Origin: Pseudomonadota bacterium
GTDB taxonomy: Bacteria > Pseudomonadota > Alphaproteobacteria > Sphingomonadales > Sphingomonadaceae
Assembly: GCA_023413015.1 (NCBI GenBank)
Contig: JAEZQR010000301.1
Location: forward strand, 1-17,938
Reading direction: 5' to 3'
DNA: 17,938 bases
The position numbers and the translations under genes were made by a program. Under the pieces are notes generated by a model, which saw only the letters and a list, made by a program, of their open reading frames with translations, did not search any database and was not told the origin of the DNA. Of this stretch, positions 6,928 to 13,021 are shown in pieces (position 1 is the stretch's first letter; each line of letters opens with the position of its first letter).

Positions 6928-7548
6928 CTAAAGTCCCATCAGGGCAAGCACCTCGCGTCTGGATTTCTCGTCCTCGCGGAAGGTGCCCATCATGCGGCTG
7001 GTGGTCATGGTGACGCCCGGCGTATTGACGCCGCGCGCGGTCATGCAGGCGTGCGTCGCCTCGATCACGACAGCCACGCCCTTGGGCTCGAGGTACGACC
7101 AGATGCAGTCGGCGACCTCCGCCGTCAGCCGCTCCTGCACTTGCAGCCGCCGGGCATAGCCGTGCAGCACGCGCGCGAGCTTCGAGATGCCGACGACGCG
7201 GTCCTTCGGCAGATAGGCGATATGCGCCTTGCCGATGATCGGCGCCATGTGGTGCTCGCAGTGCGACTGGAAGGGGATGTCGCGTAGCAGCACGATCTCG
7301 TCATAACCGCCCACCTCCTCGAAGGTGCGCGACAGGTGGACGCCGGGGTCCTCCTCGTAGCCGCGGAAATATTCGCGGAAGGCGCGGGCGACGCGGCCGG
7401 GCGTATCGTGCAGCCCTTCACGCGCCGGATCGTCGCCGGCCCAGCGGATCAGCTCGCGCACCGCCTCGAGAACGGACGGCGGGATGTTGACGTCGCGCGC
7501 GTTCGGCTCGACGAGGTCGCCGTCTTCTGCGTGATCGAACTCGGCCAT
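6928..7548 (-). CDS. folE: GTP cyclohydrolase I
   Basis: A 206-residue type I enzyme that converts GTP to 7,8-dihydroneopterin triphosphate, the first step to tetrahydrofolate and tetrahydrobiopterin-like pterins, in the cytoplasm. The zinc ligands are visible: Cys97 and His100 in SHCEHHMAP, and Cys168 in EATHACMTARG. The Cys97-to-Cys168 spacing (71) equals that of Cys110-Cys181 in the E. coli enzyme. The motif GISKLARVLHGYARRLQVQE (about 120-139) is the usual substrate-site helix. ATG at 7548 follows AAAGGG about 5 bases upstream. It lies 61 bases downstream of a small-protein gene on the same strand and may be read through from the KGG cluster or from its own promoter. Confidence 0.97.
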   Translation of the reverse strand: MAEFDHAEDGDLVEPNARDVNIPPSVLEAVRELIRWAGDDPAREGLHDTPGRVARAFREYFRGYEEDPGVHLSRTFEEVGGYDEIVLLRDIPFQSHCEHHMAPIIGKAHIAYLPKDRVVGISKLARVLHGYARRLQVQERLTAEVADCIWSYLEPKGVAVVIEATHACMTARGVNTPGVTMTTSRMMGTFREDEKSRREVLALMGL

Positions 7549-7609
7549 GCGCGCCCTTTCGTTGCCCGCCCGTCACATGGGAGAGGCGAGCGCGCTTGGC
7601 AAGTTTCGT

Positions 7610-7795
7610 CTAGCGGATGGTCTTGCCGCTGCGTGACCCGGGCTCGTCGTTCGGCGCCTCGCTCTCGCTGCGCTTCTCGTCGCCGGTACGCGGAAGATGC
7701 GCGGCCATGCCGTCGCTCCGCCGCTGCATCGCAGGATAAAGATCGTCGGTCCGGCCGCCCTGCTCGGGGCGGCCGCGGCTCTTCTTGTCAGCCAT
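7610..7795 (-). CDS. Small polar hypothetical protein
   Basis: A 61-residue protein that is highly charged and free of hydrophobic segments (MADKKSRGRPEQGG start, many Arg, Asp, Glu, Gly and Ser), so likely disordered. ATG at 7795 has AAGG about 9-10 bases upstream. It is the third small gene in line after the KGG stress protein and another small polar protein, separated from the latter by 25 bases, and precedes folE by 61 bases. I do not recognise a family. The composition resembles stress-related hydrophilic proteins, but the function is unknown. Being coding is supported by placement, start site and lack of a competing frame. Confidence 0.6.
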   Translation of the reverse strand: MADKKSRGRPEQGGRTDDLYPAMQRRSDGMAAHLPRTGDEKRSESEAPNDEPGSRSGKTIR

Positions 7796-7820
7796 GGTGC
7801 TGCCTTACTCGTTGCCCGGT

Positions 7821-8003
7821 TTATTCGTTGCCTGGGTGCGCGTTGCCTTCGCCGGCCCGCCCCTTGAAGCCGTCGCGTCCGCGCTGGACACCGCTGTCGG
7901 TGCGGTCCGGGGCCAGCTTGTCGGTATCGCGGCCCCGCTCCTGGCCGGTGCCGGCCAGATCGGTATCCTCAGGGGTGATGTCTTCGTTGCGATTGCGATC
8001 CAT
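7821..8003 (-). CDS. Small acidic/basic disordered hypothetical protein
   Basis: 60 residues from the ATG at 8003, which has GAGGAG about 8 bases upstream; an in-frame TTG one codon earlier is less likely. The start overlaps the stop of the KGG stress protein by one base (TGATG), indicating translational coupling. The protein is very hydrophilic, with alternating acidic (NEDITPEDTD) and basic/Gly stretches (RGRDGFKGRAGEG), and no predicted fold. No family is recognised. By location it is likely expressed with the KGG protein as part of a stress-response group. Confidence 0.65.
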   Translation of the reverse strand: MDRNRNEDITPEDTDLAGTGQERGRDTDKLAPDRTDSGVQRGRDGFKGRAGEGNAHPGNE

Positions 8004-8200
8004 CAATGCTCTCCTCGGTCGCCCATGCGGCTGGCCTGTCCGCCCTTGCGACCCGCTTCGCGCGCCAGCGCCGGATTGGCCGCAAAGCCGCCACCGCGGC
8101 TGATCTGCCCGCCGCGGCGCGACACCTCCCGGTGCCGGTCAGGGTCCATGGATGCGAAACCCCGGCCCGAACGGTGATTGTCGTCGTGATCGTCCGCCAT
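8003..8200 (-). CDS. KGG-repeat (Con-10/YciG-like) general stress protein
   Basis: 65 residues from the ATG at 8200, which has GAGGAG about 8 bases upstream; an in-frame start at 8248 is possible but lacks these features. It contains the stress_induced_KGG pattern: GFASMDPDRHREVSRRGGQ and then AREAGRKGGQASRMG. Typical members have G-F-A-x-M-D followed by R-E-I-x-x-x-G-G-x-x and K-G-G modules. The family includes Con-10 of Neurospora and YciG of E. coli, small hydrophilic proteins made under stress or in stationary phase; the molecular role is not known. It heads a cluster of small genes and lies about 30 bases downstream of a candidate EcfG-type promoter. Confidence 0.9.
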   Translation of the reverse strand: MADDHDDNHRSGRGFASMDPDRHREVSRRGGQISRGGGFAANPALAREAGRKGGQASRMGDRGEH

Positions 8201-8231
8201 CGTCTCGTCTCCTCGACTGGTGCGCGGGACG

Positions 8232-8256
8232 AACAGCCGGGATTCCAAGCGGTTCC
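8232..8256 (-). promoter_or_regulatory. Candidate EcfG-type general stress promoter
   Basis: On the minus strand, GGAACC (8256-8251) is followed by TGTT (8235-8232), leaving 16 bases between GGAAC and TGTT. The consensus for the alphaproteobacterial general stress sigma factor EcfG is GGAAC, 16-17 bases, then CGTT; only one base of the -10 part differs. Transcription would begin near 8225, about 25 bases before the KGG gene ATG. A stress-protein gene directly downstream makes this placement meaningful. Confidence 0.65.
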
Positions 8257-8318
8257 GGTCTCTGCGATGAGGTGACGGCAGCTATGGTCGAACGGCGTGG
8301 TTATGATCGCCGGAGGAC

Positions 8319-9056
8319 TTAGTCGGGGGAGCCAGCCCTCAACCATCCGGTCACCGAGTAGCGCCGGTGCGCCGCGAAAGGGGCGACGCAGCTGACCGAA
8401 TGCACCGCCGGTACGGCGAAGATGTTGAGCGCGTTGAACCGGGGCGTATAACCTTCCTCGACATGGCCGTCGGCGGCGTGGAACAGCAGCAGGCCGCCCC
8501 AGTCCACCCGCCACTCGGGCGTCAGGTTGAAGACGTAAGCCGCGCGGCGCCGCTTGCCGTCGACATCGTCGTCATGCGCGGTGAGGAAGTGCCCGGGACC
8601 GTAGGCCGTTCCCTGGGCGTCGGCGAAGCCGATGTCGCCGGCGCCGGTAATCTGGCGGAAGAAGTCGACCACCGGCTTCGATGACAGGAAGCGGGCGAAC
8701 TCGTTGAGCAGCGTCGGTTCCGCGAGCCGGTCGGCGTCCCGGTCGGGCACGCGGATCGTTTCGAAGCGGAACTGGAAGCCTAGGCGCGCACCGTTGAACA
8801 CCCCCAAGTCGAGCTTCTCGCGCTGTTCCGCGGTCAGGCTTTCCTGCGTGGCGCGGTCAAGCTCGAAGACCTTGCCGCCGCTGTTCAGGACGAGGCGCCA
8901 GGCCGCACTTTCGCGCAGGTGCCGGTACAGTCGTTCGGCGCCGTCGGCTGCCAGGAAGGAGGGGATATGGATCCGCCCCCGCTCGGCGAAGACGCGGGCC
9001 AGCTGTTCCGGGTCGAGCTTTGGATCGAGCGCGAAGCTCAGGCCGCCGTGTCCCAG
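8319..9056 (-). CDS. 2-oxoglutarate/Fe(II) oxygenase, Tpa1/Ofd1-like
   Basis: About 245 residues. The double-stranded beta-helix core shows the iron ligands His161 and Asp163 in YGPGHFLTAHDD, a distal His219 (PAVHSVSCV), and the 2-oxoglutarate-binding Arg around 231-232 (RRYSVTGWL). The pattern Y-x-x-G-x-F-L-x-x-H-D-D is typical of the Tpa1/Ofd1 prolyl-hydroxylase branch, whose eukaryotic members hydroxylate ribosomal protein uS12. Start is uncertain. There is no ATG, GTG or TTG in frame between 9236 (inside rlmN) and the conserved N-terminus. CTG at 9056 has AAGGA 6 bases upstream; a second CTG at 9041 overlaps the rlmN stop as CTGA; the ATG at 9236 would overlap rlmN by about 200 bases. The gene is evidently coupled to rlmN. 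The substrate is unknown. Confidence 0.8.
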   Translation of the reverse strand: MGHGGLSFALDPKLDPEQLARVFAERGRIHIPSFLAADGAERLYRHLRESAAWRLVLNSGGKVFELDRATQESLTAEQREKLDLGVFNGARLGFQFRFETIRVPDRDADRLAEPTLLNEFARFLSSKPVVDFFRQITGAGDIGFADAQGTAYGPGHFLTAHDDDVDGKRRRAAYVFNLTPEWRVDWGGLLLFHAADGHVEEGYTPRFNALNIFAVPAVHSVSCVAPFAAHRRYSVTGWLRAGSPD

Positions 9057-10231
9057 GTCAGTTCCTTCTCGGCTGCGCGGCGGTCGAGCTCGGCGCGGGT
9101 GATCTTCTCGGAGGCCGACTTGAGCTGGCCGCAGGCGGCCATGATGTCGCGCCCGCGCGGCGTGCGCACGGGGGCGGAGATGCCGGCGCGGAAGATGATG
9201 TCGGAGAAGCGCGCGATGCGCTCGTCGTCCGAGCATTCATAGGCAACGCCCGGCCACGGGTTGAACGGGATCAGGTTCACCTTGGCCGGCAGCTTGTACT
9301 TGCGGATCAGGCGCACGAGCTCGCGCGCGTCCTCGTCCGAATCGTTCTTGTCCTTGAGCATCACGTACTCGAACGTGATGCGCCGCGCGTTGTTGGCGCC
9401 CGGATAGGCGGCGCAGGCGGCGAGCAGCTCGTCGATGCCGTACTTCTTGTTCAGCGGCACGATCTCGTCACGGATCTCCTTCGTCACCGCGTGGAGGCTG
9501 ACCGCGAGGTTGACGCCGATCTCCTCGCCGGCGCGCGCCATCATCGGTACGACGCCAGAAGTCGACAGCGTGATGCGCCGCTTCGACAGCGAGATGCCGT
9601 CGCCGTCCATGACGATGCCGAGCGCCTTCTTGACGTTGTCGAAATTATAGAGCGGCTCGCCCATGCCCATCATGACGATGTTGGTGAGCAGGCGGCCGTC
9701 GGGCGGGCTCGGCCATTCGCCGAGCGCGTCGCGCGCCAGCATCACCTGGCCGACGATCTCGCCCGGCGTCAGGTTGCGGACGAGCTTCATCGTGCCGGTA
9801 TGGCAGAAGCGGCAGTTGAGCGTGCACCCCACCTGGCTCGACACGCACAGCGTGCCGCGGTCGGCGTCGGGAATGAACACCATTTCATATTCCTGGCCGT
9901 CGTGGCTGCGCAGCAGCCACTTGCGCGTGCCGTCGGTCGATACCTGTGCGGTGACGACGTCGGGCCGTCCGACCGCGAACTTCTCGGCCAGCAGCGCGCG
10001 CGTGTCCTTGGCGATGTTGGTCATCGCGTCGAAGTCGGTGACACCGCGGTTGTAGACCCACTGCCAGATCTGGCTGGCGCGCATCTTGGCCTGGCCCTCA
10101 GGCAAGCCGGCAGTGACCAGCGCCTCGCGCAGTTCGGGCTTGGTGAGACCGATGATCTCCACGCGGCCGTCGGCGCGCGCGGGGAGGTTGCGCGGCACGG
10201 GGACCGGATCGATGGCGCCAGGTATCTGCAT
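9038..10231 (-). CDS. rlmN: Dual-specificity 23S rRNA/tRNA adenine-C2 methyltransferase RlmN
   Basis: 397 residues from the ATG at 10231 (MQIPGAIDPVP); another ATG at 10243 would add four residues. It is a radical SAM enzyme that methylates C2 of A2503 in 23S rRNA and A37 in certain tRNAs. The [4Fe-4S] site is Cys136, Cys140, Cys143 (CTLNCRFC). The methyl-carrying cysteines are visible as Cys367 (MAACGQL) and Cys129 (GTLCVSSQ), the latter spaced 7 residues from the cluster as Cys118 is in E. coli. Other family signatures are GMGEPLYN and LAVSLHA. The gene lies 68 bases after a histidine phosphatase gene and overlaps the oxygenase gene at its 3' end. Confidence 0.97.
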   Translation of the reverse strand: MQIPGAIDPVPVPRNLPARADGRVEIIGLTKPELREALVTAGLPEGQAKMRASQIWQWVYNRGVTDFDAMTNIAKDTRALLAEKFAVGRPDVVTAQVSTDGTRKWLLRSHDGQEYEMVFIPDADRGTLCVSSQVGCTLNCRFCHTGTMKLVRNLTPGEIVGQVMLARDALGEWPSPPDGRLLTNIVMMGMGEPLYNFDNVKKALGIVMDGDGISLSKRRITLSTSGVVPMMARAGEEIGVNLAVSLHAVTKEIRDEIVPLNKKYGIDELLAACAAYPGANNARRITFEYVMLKDKNDSDEDARELVRLIRKYKLPAKVNLIPFNPWPGVAYECSDDERIARFSDIIFRAGISAPVRTPRGRDIMAACGQLKSASEKITRAELDRRAAEKELTWDTAA

Positions 10232-10240
10232 AGGGCCGCC

Positions 10241-10246
10241 CATATA
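10241..10246 (-). promoter_or_regulatory. Possible -10 element just before rlmN
   Basis: On the minus strand TATATG lies 9 bases before the ATG at 10231, preceded at about 16 bases by TTTGTT, a poor -35 match. If used, the rlmN transcript would be nearly leaderless, and the alternative ATG at 10243 would lie inside the promoter. Weak evidence. Confidence 0.2.
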
Positions 10247-10299
10247 GGATGATGCGGGGCAAAACAAAGGCATCGCTGCCGCAGGGTGGGAGAATCAGG

Positions 10300-10938
10300 T
10301 CAGAAGCCCTTGCGCATCACCGCTTCGCCGGTGCCGAGGTGAATCGCTTCCTCGGCGCCGCGCTCGACGCGGAAGATGGTGCCCTGCGGCGCGCCGTCGG
10401 CCAGCGGCACGCAGCCGGGCTCGAAGGGGGTGCCGCCGACCAGCATGCCGCGCAGCACGCGCGCGGTCATGCCGTGCGTGATGACGATCGCGGTCCGCGC
10501 CGGGTCGAGCCGATCGAGCCAGCCGAGCAGGCGCGCGGCGATGTCGGGATACCATTCGCCGCCGGGCGGGCGGCAGGTGAACAGCCCGCGCGCCGGATCG
10601 ACGATCGGCCCCTGTTCGGCGACGATGTCGGCGTAGCGCCGGCCCTCCCATTCGCCGATGCCGATCTCGAGCAGCGCCGGATCGGTGCGAACGTCGAAAT
10701 AGTCGTGGCCGAGATGCTCGGCGATGATCGCGGCGGTCTGGAGCGTGCGACCGGCCGGCGACGCCCAGAAGTCGATGTCGGGCTGACGGCCGAGATGCCC
10801 CGCCAGCGCCTCGCCCATGGCTTCGGCCTGCGCGATTCCGGCGCGGGTCAGCGGCGTGTGCGCGGTCGCGCCCTGCATGCGCGCGCCCTTGTTGAACACG
10901 GTTTCGGCATGACGGGCGATGTAGAGGACCGGAGACAT
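10300..10938 (-). CDS. Histidine phosphatase family protein (phosphoglycerate mutase-like)
   Basis: 212 residues, ATG at 10938. The catalytic RHAET motif is at residues 9-13 (Arg9, His10, where His10 is the phospho-acceptor). Later landmarks are the acid/base Glu near GIGEWEGRRY (about 93-102) and the second conserved His in VITHGM (about 154). These fit the branch-1 histidine phosphatase superfamily, which includes cofactor-dependent phosphoglycerate mutases and broad phosphatases such as CobC and GpmB. The substrate cannot be assigned. It has no signal peptide, so it is cytoplasmic. The start faces the divergent porin-like gene across a 130-base intergenic region. It is upstream of rlmN on the same strand and may be co-transcribed. 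Confidence 0.9.
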   Translation of the reverse strand: MSPVLYIARHAETVFNKGARMQGATAHTPLTRAGIAQAEAMGEALAGHLGRQPDIDFWASPAGRTLQTAAIIAEHLGHDYFDVRTDPALLEIGIGEWEGRRYADIVAEQGPIVDPARGLFTCRPPGGEWYPDIAARLLGWLDRLDPARTAIVITHGMTARVLRGMLVGGTPFEPGCVPLADGAPQGTIFRVERGAEEAIHLGTGEAVMRKGF

Positions 10939-10954
10939 GGTTCGTGCCTATCGC

Positions 10955-10996
10955 CGCTGTGGCGATGCGGCAACAATCACATCCGCCGCCTGCTAA
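10955..10996 (+). repeat. Upstream repeat copy 1 of the tandem outer-membrane protein genes
   Basis: The segment from CGCTGTGGCG through CAACAATCA to TCCGCCGCC matches a second copy at 11544-11582, with the same order of blocks and a 2-base difference in spacing. Both copies precede one of the two paralogous beta-barrel genes. This shows that the duplication included upstream DNA, possibly promoter or operator sequence. Confidence 0.65.
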
Positions 10997-11022
10997 GAGA
11001 GACAGGGATGATTGTTGTTGCC
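10969..11022. promoter_or_regulatory. Inverted repeat CAACAATCA / TGATTGTTG
   Basis: CAACAATCA (10971-10979) and TGATTGTTG (11009-11017) are exact reverse complements, 29 bases apart, in the divergent region between the histidine phosphatase and the first beta-barrel gene. With flanking GG and CC the arms extend to GGCAACAATCA and TGATTGTTGTTGCC, differing by one TTG insertion. An 8-base palindrome ACAATTGT follows at 11023-11030. This may be a paired regulator site. No regulator can be named. Confidence 0.4.
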
Positions 11023-11068
11023 ACAATTGTCCCGTACGGACGCAGCCGAGATGAAGCACGGGGGTGGA

Positions 11069-11542
11069 ATGATGAGGCGTGTTGCCATCGCCGCGGCGGT
11101 TGCCGCGCTATCGGTGCCGGCTGTCGCACAGGCACAGGAGAGCGACCGCGGGTTCGGCGCCTATGTCGGCCTGCAGGGCGGCTATCACCATTATGCCGAG
11201 AACAACAAGGGCGGCCTTCTCGGCGCCTATCTCGGCGTCAACATCCCTGCCGGCGAGATGATGGTCACCGGCGTCGAAGCGAACGCCAACCTCGGCGTCA
11301 GCGGCCCCAAGGCCGAATATGGCGCCTCGGCGCATCTCGGCTTCCGCCTCAGCAACGGCATCGTGTTCGGCCGGATCGGCTACCAGGAAATCGACATCAA
11401 GGGTCCGGGCTCGGACGGCGACATGATGTACGGCATCGGCGGCGAGTTCGGCGTCGGCACGAGCACCGCGTTCCGCGTGGTCTTCGACACCATAGGGTTC
11501 GACACCACCCGCATCACGGCAGGGATGACTTTCCACTTCTAG
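11069..11542 (+). CDS. Small outer-membrane beta-barrel protein, paralogue 1
   Basis: 157 residues from ATG at 11069; adjacent in-frame ATGs at 11051 and 11072 are possible, and GGGGGTGG just upstream suits 11072 as well. It has a signal peptide (hydrophobic AIAAAVAALSVPAVAQAQ, cleaved near AQA) and then alternating amphipathic beta strands with loops: AYVGLQGGYHHY, GAYLGVNIPAG, GVEANANLG, ASAHLGFRLSNG, VFGRIGYQEID, MYGIGGEFGVG, and a final strand ending in Phe (TAGMTFHF), the usual C-terminal signature for outer-membrane insertion. This fits the OmpW/opacity-type eight-stranded barrel superfamily. Its close paralogue follows 158 bases downstream. Function (adhesion, stability or small-solute passage) is not known. 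Confidence 0.85.
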   Translation: MMRRVAIAAAVAALSVPAVAQAQESDRGFGAYVGLQGGYHHYAENNKGGLLGAYLGVNIPAGEMMVTGVEANANLGVSGPKAEYGASAHLGFRLSNGIVFGRIGYQEIDIKGPGSDGDMMYGIGGEFGVGTSTAFRVVFDTIGFDTTRITAGMTFHF

Positions 11543-11543
11543 G

Positions 11544-11582
11544 CGCTGTGGCGTCGGCGCAACAATCATCCGCTGCCGTTAA
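11544..11582 (+). repeat. Upstream repeat copy 2 of the tandem outer-membrane protein genes
   Basis: CGCTGTGGCG, CAACAATCA, TCCGCTGCC and a final TTAA repeat the order seen at 10955-10996. This copy begins 2 bases after the first beta-barrel gene stop. The TGATTGTTG arm found after copy 1 is missing here, so the inverted pair is present only ahead of the first gene. Confidence 0.6.
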
Positions 11583-11635
11583 TCAAGCTGAATGCCAGAA
11601 GCCCTGCCGTGCGTTGTCCCGCTCATGGCTGGCTC

Positions 11636-11651
11636 GTAACGGCCCCGTTAC
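11636..11651. promoter_or_regulatory. Dyad GTAACGG-CC-CCGTTAC upstream of paralogue 2
   Basis: A perfect 7-base inverted repeat with a 2-base centre, 49 bases before the ATG at 11701. A second palindrome CCATATGG is at 11662-11669. Neither is followed by a T-run. They may be operator sites or chance symmetry in a 158-base intergenic region that otherwise holds the repeat at 11544-11582. Confidence 0.3.
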
Positions 11652-11700
11652 ACGCCATAGGCCATATGGTCATCGATATGAGCGAGCGAAGGATGATAGC

Positions 11701-12189
11701 ATGAAGGCTCTTCCCATCGCTGCGGCGGCTGCCGCGATGATGCTGCCGGTCGCTGCGCAGGCGCAGGAAGTGGGCTCGGGCCTCTATGCGGGCGCCCAGG
11801 TCGGCTATCATGATTTCGAAGGCGGCTTCAACAGCACGTTCGTGGGCGGATACGTCGGCTACAACATGCCGGTCGGCGAGACGCTGGTTGCCGGCGTCGA
11901 GGGCAACTACAACTTTGGTATTGATGGCGATGCGGACGAGGACACGGAATATGGCGCCTCCGCGCATCTCGGCTTCCGCACCGGCACCGGCATGGTATTC
12001 GGTCGCATCGGCTATCAGGAGATCGACTTCGACCTGGGCGGTCTGCCCGGCGACGACACCGATGGCGGCATCCTTTACGGCATTGGCGGTGAGTTCGGCT
12101 TCGGCACCAACACCGCGTTGCGCGTGACGCTTGATACGATCAGTTTCGATACGACGCGTGTAGCAGCGGGCGTCACGTTCCACTTCTAA
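11701..12189 (+). CDS. Small outer-membrane beta-barrel protein, paralogue 2
   Basis: 162 residues, ATG at 11701, with GAAGGATG upstream. It has a signal peptide (MKALPIAAAAAAMMLPVAAQ, cleaved near AQA) and then the same strand order as paralogue 1: LYAGAQVGYHDF, VGGYVGYNMPVG, VAGVEGNYNFG, ASAHLGFRTGTG, VFGRIGYQEIDF, LYGIGGEFGFG and a terminal VAAGVTFHF. Identity with paralogue 1 is highest at YGASAHLGFR, FGRIGYQEID, YGIGGEFG and FDTTR. Loops differ: this copy has acidic inserts DGDADEDTE and GLPGDDTDGG, so surface-exposed parts have diverged or bind cations. It ends just before a strong terminator, so it may be the end of a two-gene transcript or have its own promoter. Confidence 0.86.
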   Translation: MKALPIAAAAAAMMLPVAAQAQEVGSGLYAGAQVGYHDFEGGFNSTFVGGYVGYNMPVGETLVAGVEGNYNFGIDGDADEDTEYGASAHLGFRTGTGMVFGRIGYQEIDFDLGGLPGDDTDGGILYGIGGEFGFGTNTALRVTLDTISFDTTRVAAGVTFHF

Positions 12190-12210
12190 TCGAAGGAACA
12201 TCGCCTTACG

Positions 12211-12240
12211 AAAGGCCGGGGTGGCGACGCTCCGGCCTTT
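12211..12240 (+). terminator. Rho-independent terminator with GNRA loop
   Basis: AAAGGCCGG (12211-12219) pairs perfectly with CCGGCCTTT (12232-12240). The stem extends through two G-U wobbles to close on GCGA (12224-12227), a GNRA tetraloop, giving a 13-pair stem. The T-rich tail continues as TCATTTC. It lies 21 bases after the stop of the second beta-barrel gene and separates it from the CoA-transferase operon. Confidence 0.85.
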
Positions 12241-12298
12241 TCATTTCGGAAGCGGCGCGCTAGAGCCGCCATGAAACCTGAATGGGGATTCAACTTCG

Positions 12299-13021
12299 AT
12301 GGCAAGCCCAAGCTCAAGGAAGGTCTTCGCCGACGCCCGCACCGCACTGGACGGGCTGTTGTTCGACGGAATGACGGTGATGTCGGGCGGCTTCGGGCTG
12401 TGCGGCATTCCGGAGAACCTGATCACCGCTTTGCGCGACAGCGGCACGAAGGACCTGACGGTCATCTCGAACAACGCCGGCATCGACGATTTCGGCCTGG
12501 GGCTGCTGCTCCAGACCCGGCAGATCCGGAAGATGATCTCCTCCTACGTCGGCGAGAACAAGGAGTTCGAGCGGCAGTATCTGTCGGGCGAGCTCGAGCT
12601 GGAGTTCAACCCGCAGGGCACGCTGGCCGAGCGCATCCGCGCGGGCGGCGCCGGCATTCCGGGCTTCTATACCAAGACCGGCGTCGGCACGCTGGTGGCC
12701 GAAGGCAAGGAGCATAAGGACTTCGGGGGCGAGACCTATATCCTCGAAACCGGCCTCGTCGCCGATCTTGCGATCGTGAAGGCGTGGAAGGGCGACCCAT
12801 ACGGCAATCTCGTGTTCCGCAAGACCGCGCGCAACTTCAACCCGATGATGGCGACCGCCGGCAAGGTGACGGTTGCCGAGGTCGAGGAGCTGGTCGGGCC
12901 GGGCGAACTCGATCCCGATTGCATCCACACGCCGGGAATCTTCGTCCAGCGCATCATCCTCGGCACCGACCACGAGAAGCGCATCGAGCAGCGCACGGTC
13001 CGCAAGCGGGAGGCGGCATAA
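12299..13021 (+). CDS. scoA: Succinyl-CoA:3-ketoacid (3-oxoacid) CoA-transferase subunit A
   Basis: 240 residues. It is the alpha subunit of a two-subunit family I CoA transferase that moves CoA from succinyl-CoA to acetoacetate, so that ketone bodies or storage-polymer products enter central metabolism. The CoA-binding start is visible as SGGFGLCGIPENLI (29-42). Further signatures are VISNNAGIDDFGLG, GTLAERIRAGGAGIPGFYTKTGVGT, and ARNFNPMMATAGKVTVAEVEE. ATG at 12299 gives a normal length; no strong ribosome binding site is seen. The stop TAA overlaps the ATG of subunit B by one base (TAATG), so the subunits are coupled. Exact acyl specificity is inferred from family resemblance. Confidence 0.94.
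   Translation: MASPSSRKVFADARTALDGLLFDGMTVMSGGFGLCGIPENLITALRDSGTKDLTVISNNAGIDDFGLGLLLQTRQIRKMISSYVGENKEFERQYLSGELELEFNPQGTLAERIRAGGAGIPGFYTKTGVGTLVAEGKEHKDFGGETYILETGLVADLAIVKAWKGDPYGNLVFRKTARNFNPMMATAGKVTVAEVEELVGPGELDPDCIHTPGIFVQRIILGTDHEKRIEQRTVRKREAA

Noticed and set aside
9020..10252. 410-codon plus-strand open frame opposite rlmN
   Set aside because: Antisense shadow of a gene with all radical-SAM motifs; no ribosome binding site or family resemblance.
10249..12189. 646-codon open frame running from rlmN through both beta-barrel genes
   Set aside because: Only its last part (from 11701) is real; the rest crosses the histidine phosphatase gene in antisense and the first barrel gene out of frame.
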